DNA of 64,000 nucleotides, taken from assembly GCF_002067135.1 (NCBI RefSeq), contig NZ_CP020105.1, forward strand, positions 1,240,001 through 1,304,000, given 5' to 3'. Shown piece by piece: positions 40,397 through 50,308 of the stretch. Every line of letters begins with the position of its first letter. Position 1 is the first letter of the stretch. The DNA comes from Spirosoma rigui (GTDB lineage Bacteria > Bacteroidota > Bacteroidia > Cytophagales > Spirosomataceae). The notes beneath the pieces were generated by a model, which had not been told where the DNA came from, searched no databases, and worked only from the letters and a program-made list of their open reading frames with translations. The translations under genes were made by a program, and so were the position numbers.

Positions 40397-41551
40397 TCAG
40401 GCGTTATTATCGACCGTGTCCGATTCAGGCTGGGCACTTCGATAAAAGCCAAGCCGCTCGTGAATAGGGCCATCCTTATCTTTCAAAAACCCACCAGACC
40501 GTTTCGTAAAGAAAGTTTTCACTTCGGCAATGATCGACAGTGCGATCTCGTCGGGCGTTTCGGCCCCCAAATCCAGCCCGATGGGGGCATGAACACGATC
40601 CAGGTCGTTTGCGGTGAAGAAATGACCGGCTTTTTCGAACTCAACCTGCAGCTTATCGAAGCGCTTACGCGGTCCCAGCATACCAATGTACGGTACGTTG
40701 GTGGTGAGCAGCGCTTCCAGGACGGACCGATCGTAATTAAAATTATGCGACATCAACACCGCGGCCGTCCGCTCCGTGATAGTCAGCTGATCGATAACGG
40801 CGGCCCGGTCGGCAAACAGTACGCAGGTGGCAACCGGAAATCGCTTGGGCGACAGGTGAGCCACACAATCGTCCGTTACGGTCACCTGCCACCCCAGTTC
40901 GCGGGCCAGTTTCGCTACCGGAACGACGTCGTAGCCAGCGCCAAAAATGATAAGCTCGATGCCGGGGTCAATACGCTCAATAAAAACTTCGGCGCTGCCA
41001 GCATCCAGTAAAAATGGCTTCGTCTGCGGTTTTCCGGTCTCAAATACCTCCCGCATCGTGTCGAAGAGCCAGTTGGGAACGGTGGTGTCCTGCTCGGTCA
41101 GCACGTAGCGGGTACCGGGCATGAGGCTGGTCGATGCATCCGCTTTCAATACGGTGGCCAGCACGCGGACATCACGCTTCTGCACGAATTCGCGCAGTAC
41201 TTCAACGGGGTTTTGTTGATCGGTAGGGTCGATGGGTTCGATCAGGACATCGATGATGCCGTTGCAGCCAAGCCCAACGCCGAAGCTGTTGGCCGAATCA
41301 TCCATTGTGTCGTAGGTGACGACAATGGGCGAACCATCCCGCATGACCTGACGGGCTTTCCGCAGGGCGTCTCCTTCGAGACAACCGCCACTGATAGCTC
41401 CTTCCCAACGGCCATCGTCGGTGATGAGCATGCGTGCGCCCGGCCGCCGGTATGATGAGCCTTCGACCCACACGACGGTAGCCAGCGCAGCTTTGCGACT
41501 CGCAAAGTCAACCTGCTCATAAACTTCCAGAATGCGGGTTATTTCTTTCAT
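40397..41551 (-). CDS. XdhC-family molybdenum cofactor insertion/sulfuration protein
   Basis: 384 residues. The XdhC N-terminal part (about 15-100) contains ALATVVWVEGSSYRRPGARMLI and GAISGGCLEGDALRKA, with the conserved Cys. The C-terminal Rossmann-like part (about 205-350) contains LIIFGAGYDVVPVAKLARELGWQV and YIGMLGPRKRF. Such proteins protect, sulfurate and insert the molybdenum cofactor into xanthine-dehydrogenase-type enzymes. It is encoded between the hydroxylase subunit genes (118 bp upstream) and the nucleotidyltransferase gene, consistent with that job. Confidence 0.94.
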   Translation of the reverse strand: MKEITRILEVYEQVDFASRKAALATVVWVEGSSYRRPGARMLITDDGRWEGAISGGCLEGDALRKARQVMRDGSPIVVTYDTMDDSANSFGVGLGCNGIIDVLIEPIDPTDQQNPVEVLREFVQKRDVRVLATVLKADASTSLMPGTRYVLTEQDTTVPNWLFDTMREVFETGKPQTKPFLLDAGSAEVFIERIDPGIELIIFGAGYDVVPVAKLARELGWQVTVTDDCVAHLSPKRFPVATCVLFADRAAVIDQLTITERTAAVLMSHNFNYDRSVLEALLTTNVPYIGMLGPRKRFDKLQVEFEKAGHFFTANDLDRVHAPIGLDLGAETPDEIALSIIAEVKTFFTKRSGGFLKDKDGPIHERLGFYRSAQPESDTVDNNA

Positions 41552-41565
41552 GAACGATTAGTGCC

Positions 41566-41618
41566 GTTATAACCGGAACCTGCACCGGCAAGTAGTTTGG
41601 CAACGTCCCGGTTATAAC
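41566..41618 (-). terminator. Hairpin between the hydroxylase large subunit gene and xdhC
   Basis: GTTATAACCGG (41566-41576) and CCGGTTATAAC (41608-41618) are perfect 11-bp arms, each also containing the GTTATAAC palindrome. The arms are extended by TGCC/GGCA outside, with a 3-nt bulge. In the 117-bp gap it could partially terminate or process the mRNA so that subunits are made in excess over the maturation factor. Confidence 0.5.
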
Positions 41619-41668
41619 AACGGCAGAGGCTAAAATGTGTTTTGTAAAACAACGCGGTGCATCTTCCT

Positions 41669-43897
41669 TTACACCTTGGTCAGGTCGAACGGGAGTTTGC
41701 GCACGCGTTTTCCCGTTGCGGCAAATACCGCATTGGCCAGCGCGGGTGCCAGCGGGGGAAGACCCGGTTCACCCACCCCTTTGATGGTTGGCCCGCCGTC
41801 GGCCAGAATGTGCACCTCCACGGGCGGCATCTCATTGATGCGAACCATCCGGTTGGCATCGAAGTTCGTCTGAACCGCCTGCCCTTTCTCAAAGGTAATC
41901 CCGTCTTTGGTAGCTGCGGTAATCGCCATCGTCACCGACCCTTCTACCTGCGCCTGCACGGTATCGGGATTGACAACGGTGCCGAGGTCAATGACGCAGT
42001 AGACCTTGTCGATCGTTACGCCCCCCTTGCCATCGCTGGATACTTCGACCACCTGACCGGCCAGCCCGGCAAAGAACTCCCACTGGGCAATGCCCCGGCC
42101 TTTGCCCGCCGGTAGTGGCTTGTCCCAGCCTGATACCTCCTTAAGCCTGGTCAGTACCCGTTTGGCATCGCTGTCTTTGGTGAGCATCGCCAGCCGGAAC
42201 GCCAGCGGGTCCTGACCAGCTTTGTGAGCCAGTTCATCGATGAAGCACTCGTGGGCAAACGCCAGCGTCGAACTCGTTACCGACCGCCAGTAGGTGAGCG
42301 GCACGTGCGTTTCGGCATGAACGTAGCGGGTGTTGAGGTTAGGGATTTCGTATTTCTGCTCGTTGGTGGCTTCGAGCATGGTACCATCCGGCTTTGTCTT
42401 GTCGTAAGTTTCATTCATCGTCGCGTCAATGGATGGCGCGATGACTTTATGCTGCAGGGCAACCGCTTTACCGTCGGCCGAGAGGGCTCCCCGCATAGCC
42501 GAGAACGTCATCGGTCGGAAAGGGCCGAGCTGCGTATCATCTTCCCGGGTCCAGATGACCTTAACGGGTTTACCGATGGTTTTGGACAGAAAAGCGGCTT
42601 CAGTTGCAAAATCCTGCGTTAGCCGACGGCCAAAGCCTCCTCCGCTGAACAGCATGTGAACGGTGATGTTCTCGGCGGGGATGTTGAGCACCTTGGCCAC
42701 TTCGTCGCGTACCAGATCGCCACCCTGCGAAGATACCCATAGCTCCAGTTTGTCGCCGGTTTTTTCGCCCGGCGTCGTCGCTGCCTGCTGGTAGTGAGCC
42801 AGGGCATTCATCGGCTCCATCGTCGAGTGGCTCACCATGGGCGTTTCGTAAAAAGCCTCCACCTGGTTGGGTGACTCAGCAAAGGTCTTATCAAAGTCAC
42901 CGACATTATGGCCCTGCACCCCGTCGGTTTTAGCCAGGGTACGCAGTTGCTGCTCGAAATCGGCTGAGTTGAACGTGTCGTGGCCGTTGTGGTTCCACGT
43001 TACTTTCAGGGCTTTCCGGCCCTGCAGGGCGGCCCAGTAATTGTCGGCGATAATGGCGACGCCCTCGTAGCGGTTCTTGCCAACAACACGCTCTACCTTT
43101 ACGGCCTGCCGAACGCCTTTTACGGTCAGTGCTTTTGTGGCATCGAAGCTGACCAGCGTACTGCCCAATACGGGGCAGCGCTCGACCGACGCATACACCG
43201 TACCGATCGGGGCTTTGGCGTCGATGCCAAACATAGCGTGTCCCGTTACTTTCAACGGAACGTCGGGCCGGGGCATCGACTTACCCAGCATCGTAAACTG
43301 ATTCGGGCTTTTCAGCGTCGGCTCCTTAGGAACGGGGAGTTTGGCGGCTGTTTCGGCCAGCTGACCGTAGGGAATTCGTTTGCCGGTAGGTTTATGAACG
43401 ATAGTCGCGTTCTCGGCGATGCACTCGTCGATGGGTACGTTCCACTGCTGGCTGGCAGCCTGCCGAAGCATATCGCGTGCCGACGCACCCACTTTGCGCA
43501 TCTGCGTGTAGCCACCCCGGATGGAGCCGCTGCCGCCCACTGCCTGCGACCAGAGTTCACCATATTTGGGCTCACCCCCGGTTTGCCGGATGGTAACCTT
43601 GTCCAGTGATACGTTCAGTTCTTCGGCAATGAGCGCCGGAACAGACTGATATGTGCCCTGCCCAATTTCGGGCCGGGGGTTCATAATAATGATCCGCCCC
43701 GATTTTTCAATAATCACGTAAGGCGTGAGTTCGGCGGCTTCGGGCAGTGCCAGGCCAGGTTTAGAACTGACGTTCAGAATCGGGCTGGCGAAGGCGTCGG
43801 TCGAGGACAGGCCCAGTGCGAAAGCTACCCCGGTTAGTCCGGTTGCTTTCAGGAAACCCCGCCGGCTTGTGCCGGTTTTGTCAACGTGTGTGCTCAT
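41669..43897 (-). CDS. Molybdenum hydroxylase large subunit (isoquinoline 1-oxidoreductase beta type)
   Basis: 742 residues. A twin-arginine signal ([20 protein letters not shown], about 9-28) indicates Tat export to the periplasm. Two aldehyde-oxidase/xanthine-dehydrogenase molybdopterin-binding regions follow, with [33 protein letters not shown] and [13 protein letters not shown] catalytic-type Glu in the final [17 protein letters not shown] matches the family. The size and the permuted layout match IorB rather than XdhB. It overlaps the small-subunit gene by 4 bp (ATGA). The substrate is unknown: aldehydes or N-heterocycles. Confidence 0.93.
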   Translation of the reverse strand: MSTHVDKTGTSRRGFLKATGLTGVAFALGLSSTDAFASPILNVSSKPGLALPEAAELTPYVIIEKSGRIIIMNPRPEIGQGTYQSVPALIAEELNVSLDKVTIRQTGGEPKYGELWSQAVGGSGSIRGGYTQMRKVGASARDMLRQAASQQWNVPIDECIAENATIVHKPTGKRIPYGQLAETAAKLPVPKEPTLKSPNQFTMLGKSMPRPDVPLKVTGHAMFGIDAKAPIGTVYASVERCPVLGSTLVSFDATKALTVKGVRQAVKVERVVGKNRYEGVAIIADNYWAALQGRKALKVTWNHNGHDTFNSADFEQQLRTLAKTDGVQGHNVGDFDKTFAESPNQVEAFYETPMVSHSTMEPMNALAHYQQAATTPGEKTGDKLELWVSSQGGDLVRDEVAKVLNIPAENITVHMLFSGGGFGRRLTQDFATEAAFLSKTIGKPVKVIWTREDDTQLGPFRPMTFSAMRGALSADGKAVALQHKVIAPSIDATMNETYDKTKPDGTMLEATNEQKYEIPNLNTRYVHAETHVPLTYWRSVTSSTLAFAHECFIDELAHKAGQDPLAFRLAMLTKDSDAKRVLTRLKEVSGWDKPLPAGKGRGIAQWEFFAGLAGQVVEVSSDGKGGVTIDKVYCVIDLGTVVNPDTVQAQVEGSVTMAITAATKDGITFEKGQAVQTNFDANRMVRINEMPPVEVHILADGGPTIKGVGEPGLPPLAPALANAVFAATGKRVRKLPFDLTKV

Positions 43898-44400
43898 CGT
43901 TTCCCGATTTTAGGCGTGGATTTTGGCATTTTAGGCGCCGAAGCCATCTCTGCCGAAGCCGAATGAATAGCTTTTCGAATACGACCGTAGGTGCCGCAGC
44001 GGCAAATGTTACCCTGCATGGCTGCGTCGATATCGTCGTCGGTTGGTTTAGGCGTCTGTTTCAGCAGGGCGGCTGCCGACATGATCTGGCCCGACTGGCA
44101 GTAACCGCACTGGGGTACCTGGTGCTCGATCCACGCTTTCTGAACGGGATGATCGGCGTTTTTGGAAAGGCCCTCAATGGTGGTAATCTTTTGTCCCGCC
44201 ACGGCCGAAACCGGAACACTGCAGGAACGGGTCGGGGTACCATCGAGGTGAACGGTACAGGCTCCGCACTGGGCAATGCCGCAGCCAAATTTAGTACCCG
44301 TCAGGCCCACTACGTCCCGAATAGCCCACAGCAGGGGCATATCGGGATCGACGTCGAGGGTATGCGGCCGGTTATTGATGGTAAGTTTTACCGTAGCCAT
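43894..44400 (-). CDS. Molybdenum hydroxylase 2Fe-2S small subunit (IorA type)
   Basis: 168 residues from the ATG at 44400 ([15 protein letters not shown]); the longer frame from 44445 adds a non-conserved Pro-rich stretch. The plant-type ferredoxin domain has [21 protein letters not shown] (four Cys). The all-helical second domain has [16 protein letters not shown] and [15 protein letters not shown] (four Cys), so both 2Fe-2S clusters are complete. It passes electrons from the molybdenum centre. There is no Tat signal of its own, so it is likely exported with the large subunit. First gene of the unit. Confidence 0.95.
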   Translation of the reverse strand: MATVKLTINNRPHTLDVDPDMPLLWAIRDVVGLTGTKFGCGIAQCGACTVHLDGTPTRSCSVPVSAVAGQKITTIEGLSKNADHPVQKAWIEHQVPQCGYCQSGQIMSAAALLKQTPKPTDDDIDAAMQGNICRCGTYGRIRKAIHSASAEMASAPKMPKSTPKIGKR

Positions 44401-44542
44401 TTGCTGGAAGATAAATGGTGAGATGGGAGGGCTGGGAGAACCCAAATCCAGTACCCTATAATGAACCGAAAGTTAGCCGGATAAAACTAAAAAACATAGT
44501 TGCCTGACCATTACCTTGCAGGCTTCAACGCGTCAATCTGCT

Positions 44543-45046
44543 ATGCCCGAAATGAATTTTTGTCCGCAGTGCGCCAGCCCTTTGGTACCGGGGCAGGCAA
44601 GTGGTCGAGAACGACTTATCTGTTCCAGACCCTGCGGCTATATTTACTACGACAACCCCCTGCCGGTGGTGGGTGCCATCGTTGAATACGACGATGATAC
44701 GGTTATTCTGACCCAGAATATCGGCTGGCCCGCCGAATGGTTTGGAATCGTGACGGGTTTTCTGGAAAAGGGGGAAGAACCCGCCGAAGCCATACTGCGC
44801 GAAATTCGGGAGGAAATTGGCCTGACCGATGCCCGCATCGTATCGTTTCTGGGTATCTACACCTTCTACCAGCGTAACGAAGTCATTTTTACGTACCACG
44901 TGCGGGCGTCGGGTACTATCATTATGGACGCGACTGAGTTGCAGGCGGTAAAGATCGTTCCTGTTGCCAAGCTACGGCCCTGGCCTTTTGGTACGGGGCC
45001 GGCGGTGGCCGACTGGTTAAAGGCCCGTACCGAGGCCCGGCAGTAA
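44543..45046 (+). CDS. Nudix hydrolase with N-terminal zinc ribbon
   Basis: 167 residues from the ATG at 44543. An N-terminal zinc ribbon (FCPQC...LICSRPCGY, residues 5-31) is followed by a Nudix domain with the full box GFLEKGEEPAEAILREIREEIGL (G-x5-E-x7-REUxEExGU). The zinc ribbon plus Nudix order resembles NADH pyrophosphatase NudC, but the SQPWPFPxS motif expected for NADH specificity is not seen, so the substrate is open. It is divergent from the molybdenum hydroxylase operon. Confidence 0.93.
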   Translation: MPEMNFCPQCASPLVPGQASGRERLICSRPCGYIYYDNPLPVVGAIVEYDDDTVILTQNIGWPAEWFGIVTGFLEKGEEPAEAILREIREEIGLTDARIVSFLGIYTFYQRNEVIFTYHVRASGTIIMDATELQAVKIVPVAKLRPWPFGTGPAVADWLKARTEARQ

Positions 45047-45122
45047 CCTGTCTGTTACCCCAAGTCCACGTGGGCACCATGTATTCCCCGCCGGAATACG
45101 GTTAGCCTTTGGGTGATTCACC

Positions 45123-45130
45123 TACCTTTG
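45123..45130 (+). promoter_or_regulatory. -7 promoter box of the SnoaL-like gene
   Basis: TACCTTTG matches TAnnTTTG exactly, 33 bp before the ATG at 45163. A TTTG lies at 45108-45111, only 11 bp upstream, too close for a normal -33. It supports the start at 45163 over the longer frame from 45109. Confidence 0.5.
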
Positions 45131-45162
45131 CGGTTTCATTTTACCTAACGTTATCTGCCTCA

Positions 45163-45573
45163 ATGACCACACATTCGATAGCTACTGCCTACTACGATGC
45201 GTTCAACCGGAAAGACTGGCCGGCTATGCTGGCGCTTGTTGACCCCAACGTTCAGCACGACAGCAACCAGGGCCCAACCCGGATGGGAAAGGATATATTC
45301 GCTCAGTTCCTGAAACACATGGACGAGTGCTACGACGAAACGCTGACCGATATGGTCGTGATGGACGAGCCAACAGGTACCCGCGTGGCCTGTGAATTTG
45401 TCGTTAACGGCACCTACAAAAAAACGGATGGTGACCTGCCCGCTGCTACGGGACAAACCTATACCCTGCCCGCGGGATCGTTTCTGACCATTGCCAATGG
45501 ACTGATTACCCGCGTAACAACCTACTATAACCTGCCGCTCTGGGAGTCACTGGTGCTGGGTGGGAGCAATTAA
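45163..45573 (+). CDS. SnoaL-like (NTF2-fold) small protein
   Basis: 136 residues from the ATG at 45163 (MTTHSIATAYYDAFNRKDWPAMLALVDPNVQHDSN). The cone-shaped alpha+beta barrel pattern is typical of SnoaL/ketosteroid-isomerase-like proteins: two N-terminal helices, AYYDAFNRKDWPAM, then strands with CEFVVNGTYK and GSFLTIANGLITRVTTYYNL. Members are isomerases, hydrolases or non-catalytic ligand binders; the catalytic Asp/His set is uncertain here. Only 10 bp separate it from the acetyltransferase gene, so the two are co-transcribed. Confidence 0.88.
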   Translation: MTTHSIATAYYDAFNRKDWPAMLALVDPNVQHDSNQGPTRMGKDIFAQFLKHMDECYDETLTDMVVMDEPTGTRVACEFVVNGTYKKTDGDLPAATGQTYTLPAGSFLTIANGLITRVTTYYNLPLWESLVLGGSN

Positions 45574-45583
45574 GGGGATTGTC

Positions 45584-46177
45584 ATGCCGGAGTTGACGTT
45601 TGTTTCGCGGGAGGCCCAGGCCATCCGCTCCCTTCGTGATGAATTGGCCGCCCTTCGTATGCGGGTTTTTCGCAGTTTTCCTTACCTGTATGATGGCGAC
45701 GAGGCCTACGAACGAGCATACCTGGAAACGTATATCCGCTCGGATCGCTCGTTGCTGTTTGCTGTCATGGACGGAGATCAAATGGTAGGGGCCACAACAG
45801 CCCTGCCGTTGAGCGACGAAACCGCCGAAGTTCAGGCACCTTTTCTGCAGGCCGGGTATGACCTGAGCCAGGTTTTCTACTTCGGTGAAAGTATCCTGCT
45901 GCCAGAATACCGGGGGCTGGGGCTGGGAAACCGCTTCTTCGATGAGCGGGAGGCACACGCCCGGCGGTTCGGTACGTATTCGCTCACCAGCTTTTGTGCG
46001 GTGCAGCGCCCGGCCACTCATCCCCTGCGGCCGGCTGACTACCGGCCGCTCGACGATTTCTGGATCAAACGTGGCTACTCAGCCCGCCCTGACCTGCAGA
46101 CTACGTTCGTCTGGCCTGACCGGGGCGAAACGGAGTCGACGGGGAAGACAATGGTGTACTGGACCCGGCCGCTGTGA
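45584..46177 (+). CDS. GNAT-family N-acetyltransferase
   Basis: 197 residues from the ATG at 45584. It has helical N-terminal segments (SLRDELAALRMRVFRSFPYLYDGD), a central VMDGDQMVGATTALPL strand pair, and the acetyl-CoA binding region FYFGESILLPEYRGLGLGNRFFDEREAHARRFG (motif A, R-G-L-G-L-G). The C-terminal FWIKRGYSARPDLQTTFVWPD completes the fold. The substrate is unknown. It is coupled with the SnoaL-like gene just upstream. Confidence 0.92.
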   Translation: MPELTFVSREAQAIRSLRDELAALRMRVFRSFPYLYDGDEAYERAYLETYIRSDRSLLFAVMDGDQMVGATTALPLSDETAEVQAPFLQAGYDLSQVFYFGESILLPEYRGLGLGNRFFDEREAHARRFGTYSLTSFCAVQRPATHPLRPADYRPLDDFWIKRGYSARPDLQTTFVWPDRGETESTGKTMVYWTRPL

Positions 46178-46320
46178 CGCGGGCCTGCCCCTTTTTTTGC
46201 TCCTCTGGAAGGGCCACGCGGCCGTGGTACAGCCGTTCGCCGGTTTAGCTCAAATCCAGTACTCATTAACATAAACGATTCGCAGGCAGTTGTTTCAATG
46301 GATACAACAAAAACGAGGAT

Positions 46321-47463
46321 ATGGAAACAACCGGAACCGCAGAACGCGAATTGGGAATAGGGGTCATTGGTATGGGCGGCTTTGGGCTGTTTGCCGTGCA
46401 GCAGTTCGTCCAGGCACCGGGCGTCCGGCTGGTAGCCATTGCCGGATCGAAGCGCGAAGAAGCCATCCGAACCGCTGAACGATTTGGCGCCGACCAGCTG
46501 GCTACGCTGGACGAACTCGTCAATCATCCCGATGTCGATATCGTGTACATTGCCACTCCGCCGTTCATGCACTACGAACAGGCTATGCTGGCGCTGAATG
46601 CGGGCAAGAACGTCATTTGTGAAAAACCGCTGGCTATGAACCCCGAGCAGGGGGCGGAAATGCTGGCCTTGGCAAAGGAAAAAGGATTGCTGATGGTAAC
46701 CAACCTGATGCAGCGTTATAACCCCATGTATGCCCGGATTAAGCAACTGGTCGATAAAAACCTGCTCGGTGATTTCCTGCACGGCTATTTCGAAAACTAT
46801 GCCGGTGACGAAGGCCTTTCGCCCGAGCACTGGTTCTGGGATCGGGAAAAAAGCGGGGGTATATTCATTGAACACGGGGTTCACTTCTTCGATATGTTTG
46901 CCGGCTGGTTTGGGGAGGGTACGGTGAAGGCCGCCCAGCTTATCAAACGGCCCAACAGCAATGACATCGAAGACCAGGTACAGGCAACGGTTGAGTATGG
47001 CAACGACGAAACGGGGCGCAAACTGGTCAATTTCTACCACGGCTTCACCCAAACGGGTCGCATGGACCGGCAGGAGATGCGGCTGGTGTTCGAGCGCGGT
47101 GACGTTACACTTCATGAATGGGTGCCTACGCGTATGGTACTCCGCTGCGTAGCCGACGAAGCAACGACCCGTGAACTGATGTTGCTGTTTCCCGGCGCTC
47201 AGTTGAACGTGACGGCTAACATTTCGGGTAAGGATTTGCCGTTGCGGGGGCGCCACAAAGCATTTAATGCCTATCAGCAGATCGAAATCAAGTTTGGCTT
47301 CGAGCAGGAAAAGCAACACCTCTACAGTGAATTGCTACGGCTAATGTTCCGCGATCAGCTCAGTGGAATCAAATACCCGGCCACCCACCGGATCATTACC
47401 GAGGAAAACGGCCTCCGTTCGCTGGAAACAGCCGCTGAAGCGGATAAAATGGCGCGGGCGTAA
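46321..47463 (+). CDS. Gfo/Idh/MocA-family oxidoreductase
   Basis: 380 residues. The N-terminal Rossmann domain has GVIGMGGFGLFAVQQF and the typical VDIVYIATPPFMHYEQAMLALNAGKNVICEKPLAM, with the EKP motif. The C-terminal alpha/beta substrate domain (about 140-370) holds the DREKSGGIFIEHGVHFFDMFAGWFG segment, where His acts in catalysis. It is an NAD(P)-dependent sugar or inositol-type dehydrogenase. It has no signal peptide. A hairpin terminator follows; the next gene codes for the amino-sugar fusion enzyme. Confidence 0.95.
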   Translation: METTGTAERELGIGVIGMGGFGLFAVQQFVQAPGVRLVAIAGSKREEAIRTAERFGADQLATLDELVNHPDVDIVYIATPPFMHYEQAMLALNAGKNVICEKPLAMNPEQGAEMLALAKEKGLLMVTNLMQRYNPMYARIKQLVDKNLLGDFLHGYFENYAGDEGLSPEHWFWDREKSGGIFIEHGVHFFDMFAGWFGEGTVKAAQLIKRPNSNDIEDQVQATVEYGNDETGRKLVNFYHGFTQTGRMDRQEMRLVFERGDVTLHEWVPTRMVLRCVADEATTRELMLLFPGAQLNVTANISGKDLPLRGRHKAFNAYQQIEIKFGFEQEKQHLYSELLRLMFRDQLSGIKYPATHRIITEENGLRSLETAAEADKMARA

Positions 47464-47473
47464 ACTGGTAAAA

Positions 47474-47523
47474 AAGGGTTCGTAGATGCCTTTGTCAGAG
47501 AAACACAAAAACTACGAACCCTT
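47474..47523 (+). terminator. Hairpin after the Gfo/Idh gene
   Basis: Perfect 12-bp arms AAGGGTTCGTAG (47474-47485) and CTACGAACCCTT (47512-47523), with an inner TTTGT/ACAAA pair. It is preceded by an A run and followed by ATGTTT, 10 bp after the stop codon. Confidence 0.7.
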
Positions 47524-47589
47524 ATGTTTATAAAATCTTTTAAAAACTCCGATATTCGCGCTGTCAAACCAACTCTCTCCGCATAGCGC

Positions 47590-49563
47590 ATGATTACGGA
47601 GTCTCCTTTACTCGAAAGCCCCGATGGGCAAGTACCGGGCACGTCGCCCACGGGTGGCCCCATTCAGTCGGCCATTACGTACGAAAAAATTCCAACGCAC
47701 ATTTACGCGGATGCCAAAGATGCATCGCGGGCCGTTGCGCACGAAATTGCCGATCTGATCCGGCAAAAACAGAGCGAGGGCAAACCCTGCGTACTAGGAC
47801 TGGCTACGGGCTCTTCTCCCAAAACGGTCTATGCCGAATTGATTCGGATGCACCGCGAGGAAGGGCTAAGTTTCCGGAACGTGGTATCGTTCAATCTGGA
47901 CGAATACTATCCCATGGAGCCCGATTCGCTGCAAAGCTACGTCCGGTTCATGAAAGAGCAGTTGTTTGACCACGTTGACATCCCTGCGGGTAACTATCAC
48001 CTGCCCGATGGTACCGTTCGGGTCGACAAAGTAGGCGAGTTTGCCCGGCAGTACGAAGCCGAAATCGAAGCGGCCGGTGGGCTGGACTTCCAGCTGCTCG
48101 GTATCGGCGGTAACGGCCATATCGGGTTCAACGAACCGGGGTCGCTCATCAACTCGCACACCCGCCTGATGATGCTCGACAACTCGACGCGGGCGGCAGC
48201 ATCGGTTGATTTCGGTGGTCTGCCCAAAACCCCTCGTAAAGCCATTACCATGGGGGTTTCGAGCATTCTGAGTGCCCGGCGCGTGGTGCTGCTGGCCTGG
48301 GGTGAGCGCAAGGCACCCGTCATTCGGGGTGCTGTGGAAGGACTGGTTACCGAACTCAATCCCGCTTCATACCTGCAAACCCACCCCAACGCGCTCTTCG
48401 TTATCGACGAAGCCGCTGCGTCGGAGCTGACCCGCATGAAAACACCCTGGCTGGTGGATTCGGTGGAGTGGGACAACAAGATGAAGAAAAAGGCCGTAAC
48501 CTACCTGTCGCTGGCGTTGAGCAAACCGGTTCTGAAACTGACCGACCGCGACTACAACGACAACGGGATGAGCGACCTGCTGGCCCAATACGGTCAGGCC
48601 TATGATATCAACATCGACGTATTTAACCAGCTGCAGCATACCATCACGGGCTGGCCCGGCGGCAAACCCAACGCCGATGATACCAACCGCCCCGAGCGGG
48701 CGCTGCCGGCTACCAAGCGCTGCCTGATTTTCAGTCCCCACCCCGACGATGATATTATCTCGATGGGCGGCACCTTCCAGCGTCTGGTCGATCAGGGCCA
48801 CGAGGTGCACGTTGGCTACCAGACATCGGGCAACATTGCCGTGGCTGATGATGAAGCCCTGCGCTTTGCCGACTACGTTGTTGACTTCAACACTAAATTC
48901 GGTATCAAAAGCCCCGAAGCAACCCGGATTTTCCAGGACGCTGCGGCCTCCCTGCGGGAGAAGAAAGATTCCGAAATGGATACCCCCGAGGTACGCTACG
49001 TAAAAGGGCTGATCCGGATGGGTGAAGCAAAGTCGACCTGCCGGTTTGTGGGTATCCCGGTCGAACAGGCGCACTTTATGAACATGCCGTTCTACGAAAC
49101 GGGAACGGTGGCCAAGAAGCCGCTCAGCGAAGAAGATATCAAGATTACGATGGCGCTGATCGAAGAAGTGAAGCCCCATCAGATTTATGCGGCCGGTGAC
49201 CTCGCCGACCCGCATGGTACGCACAAAGTCTGTCTGGATGCCGTGCTCGAAGCTGTGCGCCGGTTGAAGCACAAGAACTTTATGAAAGACTGCTGGGTAT
49301 GGCTCTACCGCGGAGCCTGGGCCGAGTGGGATATTCACGAAATTGAAATGGCGGTGCCAATGTCGCCCGACCAGGTAATGAAGAAGCGGTTGGGTATTTT
49401 CAAACACCAGTCGCAGAAAGACGGAGTAGTATACCAGGGTACCGACTCGCGCGAGTTCTGGCAGCGTGCCGAGGAGCGCAACCGCGCTACGGCTGGCCTC
49501 TACAACCGGCTTGGCCTGGCCGAGTACGAAGCCATGGAAGCCTACGTTCGCTGGCGTTTCTAA
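47590..49563 (+). CDS. nagB: Glucosamine-6-phosphate deaminase fused to PIG-L-type deacetylase domain
   Basis: 657 residues. The NagB domain (about 35-300) has LGLATGSSPKTVYAELIR, FNLDEYYPMEPDSLQSY and LLGIGGNGHIGFNEPG, the active-site segments that convert glucosamine 6-phosphate to fructose 6-phosphate and ammonia. The C-terminal LmbE/PIG-L domain (about 375-640) begins CLIFSPHPDDDIISMGGTFQRL, the zinc-binding HPDDD motif, and ends with the YRGAWAEWDIHEIEMAVPMSPDQ region. Both active sites look intact, so deacetylation and deamination of an amino sugar may be combined. The same fusion is known in other Bacteroidota. The first 25 residues are non-conserved and the start could be slightly downstream. 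Confidence 0.93.
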   Translation: MITESPLLESPDGQVPGTSPTGGPIQSAITYEKIPTHIYADAKDASRAVAHEIADLIRQKQSEGKPCVLGLATGSSPKTVYAELIRMHREEGLSFRNVVSFNLDEYYPMEPDSLQSYVRFMKEQLFDHVDIPAGNYHLPDGTVRVDKVGEFARQYEAEIEAAGGLDFQLLGIGGNGHIGFNEPGSLINSHTRLMMLDNSTRAAASVDFGGLPKTPRKAITMGVSSILSARRVVLLAWGERKAPVIRGAVEGLVTELNPASYLQTHPNALFVIDEAAASELTRMKTPWLVDSVEWDNKMKKKAVTYLSLALSKPVLKLTDRDYNDNGMSDLLAQYGQAYDINIDVFNQLQHTITGWPGGKPNADDTNRPERALPATKRCLIFSPHPDDDIISMGGTFQRLVDQGHEVHVGYQTSGNIAVADDEALRFADYVVDFNTKFGIKSPEATRIFQDAAASLREKKDSEMDTPEVRYVKGLIRMGEAKSTCRFVGIPVEQAHFMNMPFYETGTVAKKPLSEEDIKITMALIEEVKPHQIYAAGDLADPHGTHKVCLDAVLEAVRRLKHKNFMKDCWVWLYRGAWAEWDIHEIEMAVPMSPDQVMKKRLGIFKHQSQKDGVVYQGTDSREFWQRAEERNRATAGLYNRLGLAEYEAMEAYVRWRF

Positions 49564-49575
49564 CGTAGTAGGAAT

Positions 49576-49644
49576 TTCAGGTCGCCTTTTGTATATAAAC
49601 TAGTATAGTGTAGGTACAAAAGGCAGTCTGAAGTCCGTGTTATG
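49576..49644. repeat. Left REP-like repeat and hairpin flanking the decayed transposase
   Basis: The 28-nt segment 49617-49644 matches the reverse complement of 50304-50331 at 23 of 28 positions (shared core TGAAGTCCG), so the transposase lies between inverted copies. The segment also pairs with 49576-49593 (15 of 18 positions, arms around TACAAAAGGC / GCCTTTTGTA), making a hairpin with a 21-nt loop. It starts 13 bp after the nagB stop and could terminate it. Confidence 0.65.
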
Positions 49645-49659
49645 TAGATTCCACCGACG

Positions 49660-50308
49660 ATGAAAACAGAATACTACAGAAGACTGCCCCATCTACAATA
49701 TGTTGGGGCAGTTTTTTTTATAACCTTTAATCGAGCCATCCCTACTGAGGTCGTGGCCCGTCTCGCCGAAGAAAAACAGCTGGCTCTGTTGATCCTCAAA
49801 AAGAGTGGTGGCGACATGGAGGAACTATACAAAGAACACAAGCATCATTTTGCCCGTGTCGACCATATTTTAGACACCTTTCAGTATAGCCCTGACTGGC
49901 TTAAAAAAACCGTCCGTAGCGGAATGTGCTAAGAAAAAAAGCCATGAATATGACTCGGTCAACTATGAACGGCTGGCCTATTGTATAATGGCTAATCATG
50001 TACGTATCGTTGTTAATACGGCCGTTCAGCTGGATAATCTTACGGCAAACGAAACGATCACATCGGCTAACTATACCCAACTTTATACAGCACTGAAACA
50101 CATAAAGGGAGGCTCTGCCCGGTTGGTGAATCAACTGCTTGATCGAACCGGCGCGTTTTGGCAACCCGAGGGCTATGACCACTATGTCCGAAATAGTGCG
50201 GAGCTGCAACGCATCATCAACTACACGGTACAAAACCCCGTGAAAGCAGGCCTCGTCGATAACTGGGAAGAGTGGCCCCATACCTACCTGAGTCCAGCCC
50301 TATCGTAA
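49660..50308 (+). pseudogene. REP-associated tyrosine transposase (RAYT, Y1_Tnp), frameshifted
   Basis: Two frames together make one RAYT. The first part (from 49660) reads MKTEYYRRLPHLQYVGAVFFITFNR... to DWLKK; the second continues PSVAECAKKKSHEYDSVNYE...MANHV...NPVKAGL to the stop at 50306. The break is a run of seven A at 49903-49909; six A would restore one frame of about 215 codons. The metal-binding His-x-His pair, normally NHVH, reads NHVR here, so one catalytic His is lost. The catalytic Tyr remains in INYTVQNPVKAGL. Family members cut and move REP elements. The frameshift plus lost His suggest an inactive copy. Confidence 0.82.

Noticed and set aside
49900-49932. Programmed -1 frameshift on the A run of the transposase
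   Set aside because: A -1 slip reads AAC CGT CCG TAG and stops at once; only a +1 change restores the family sequence, so decay or a sequencing error is more likely.
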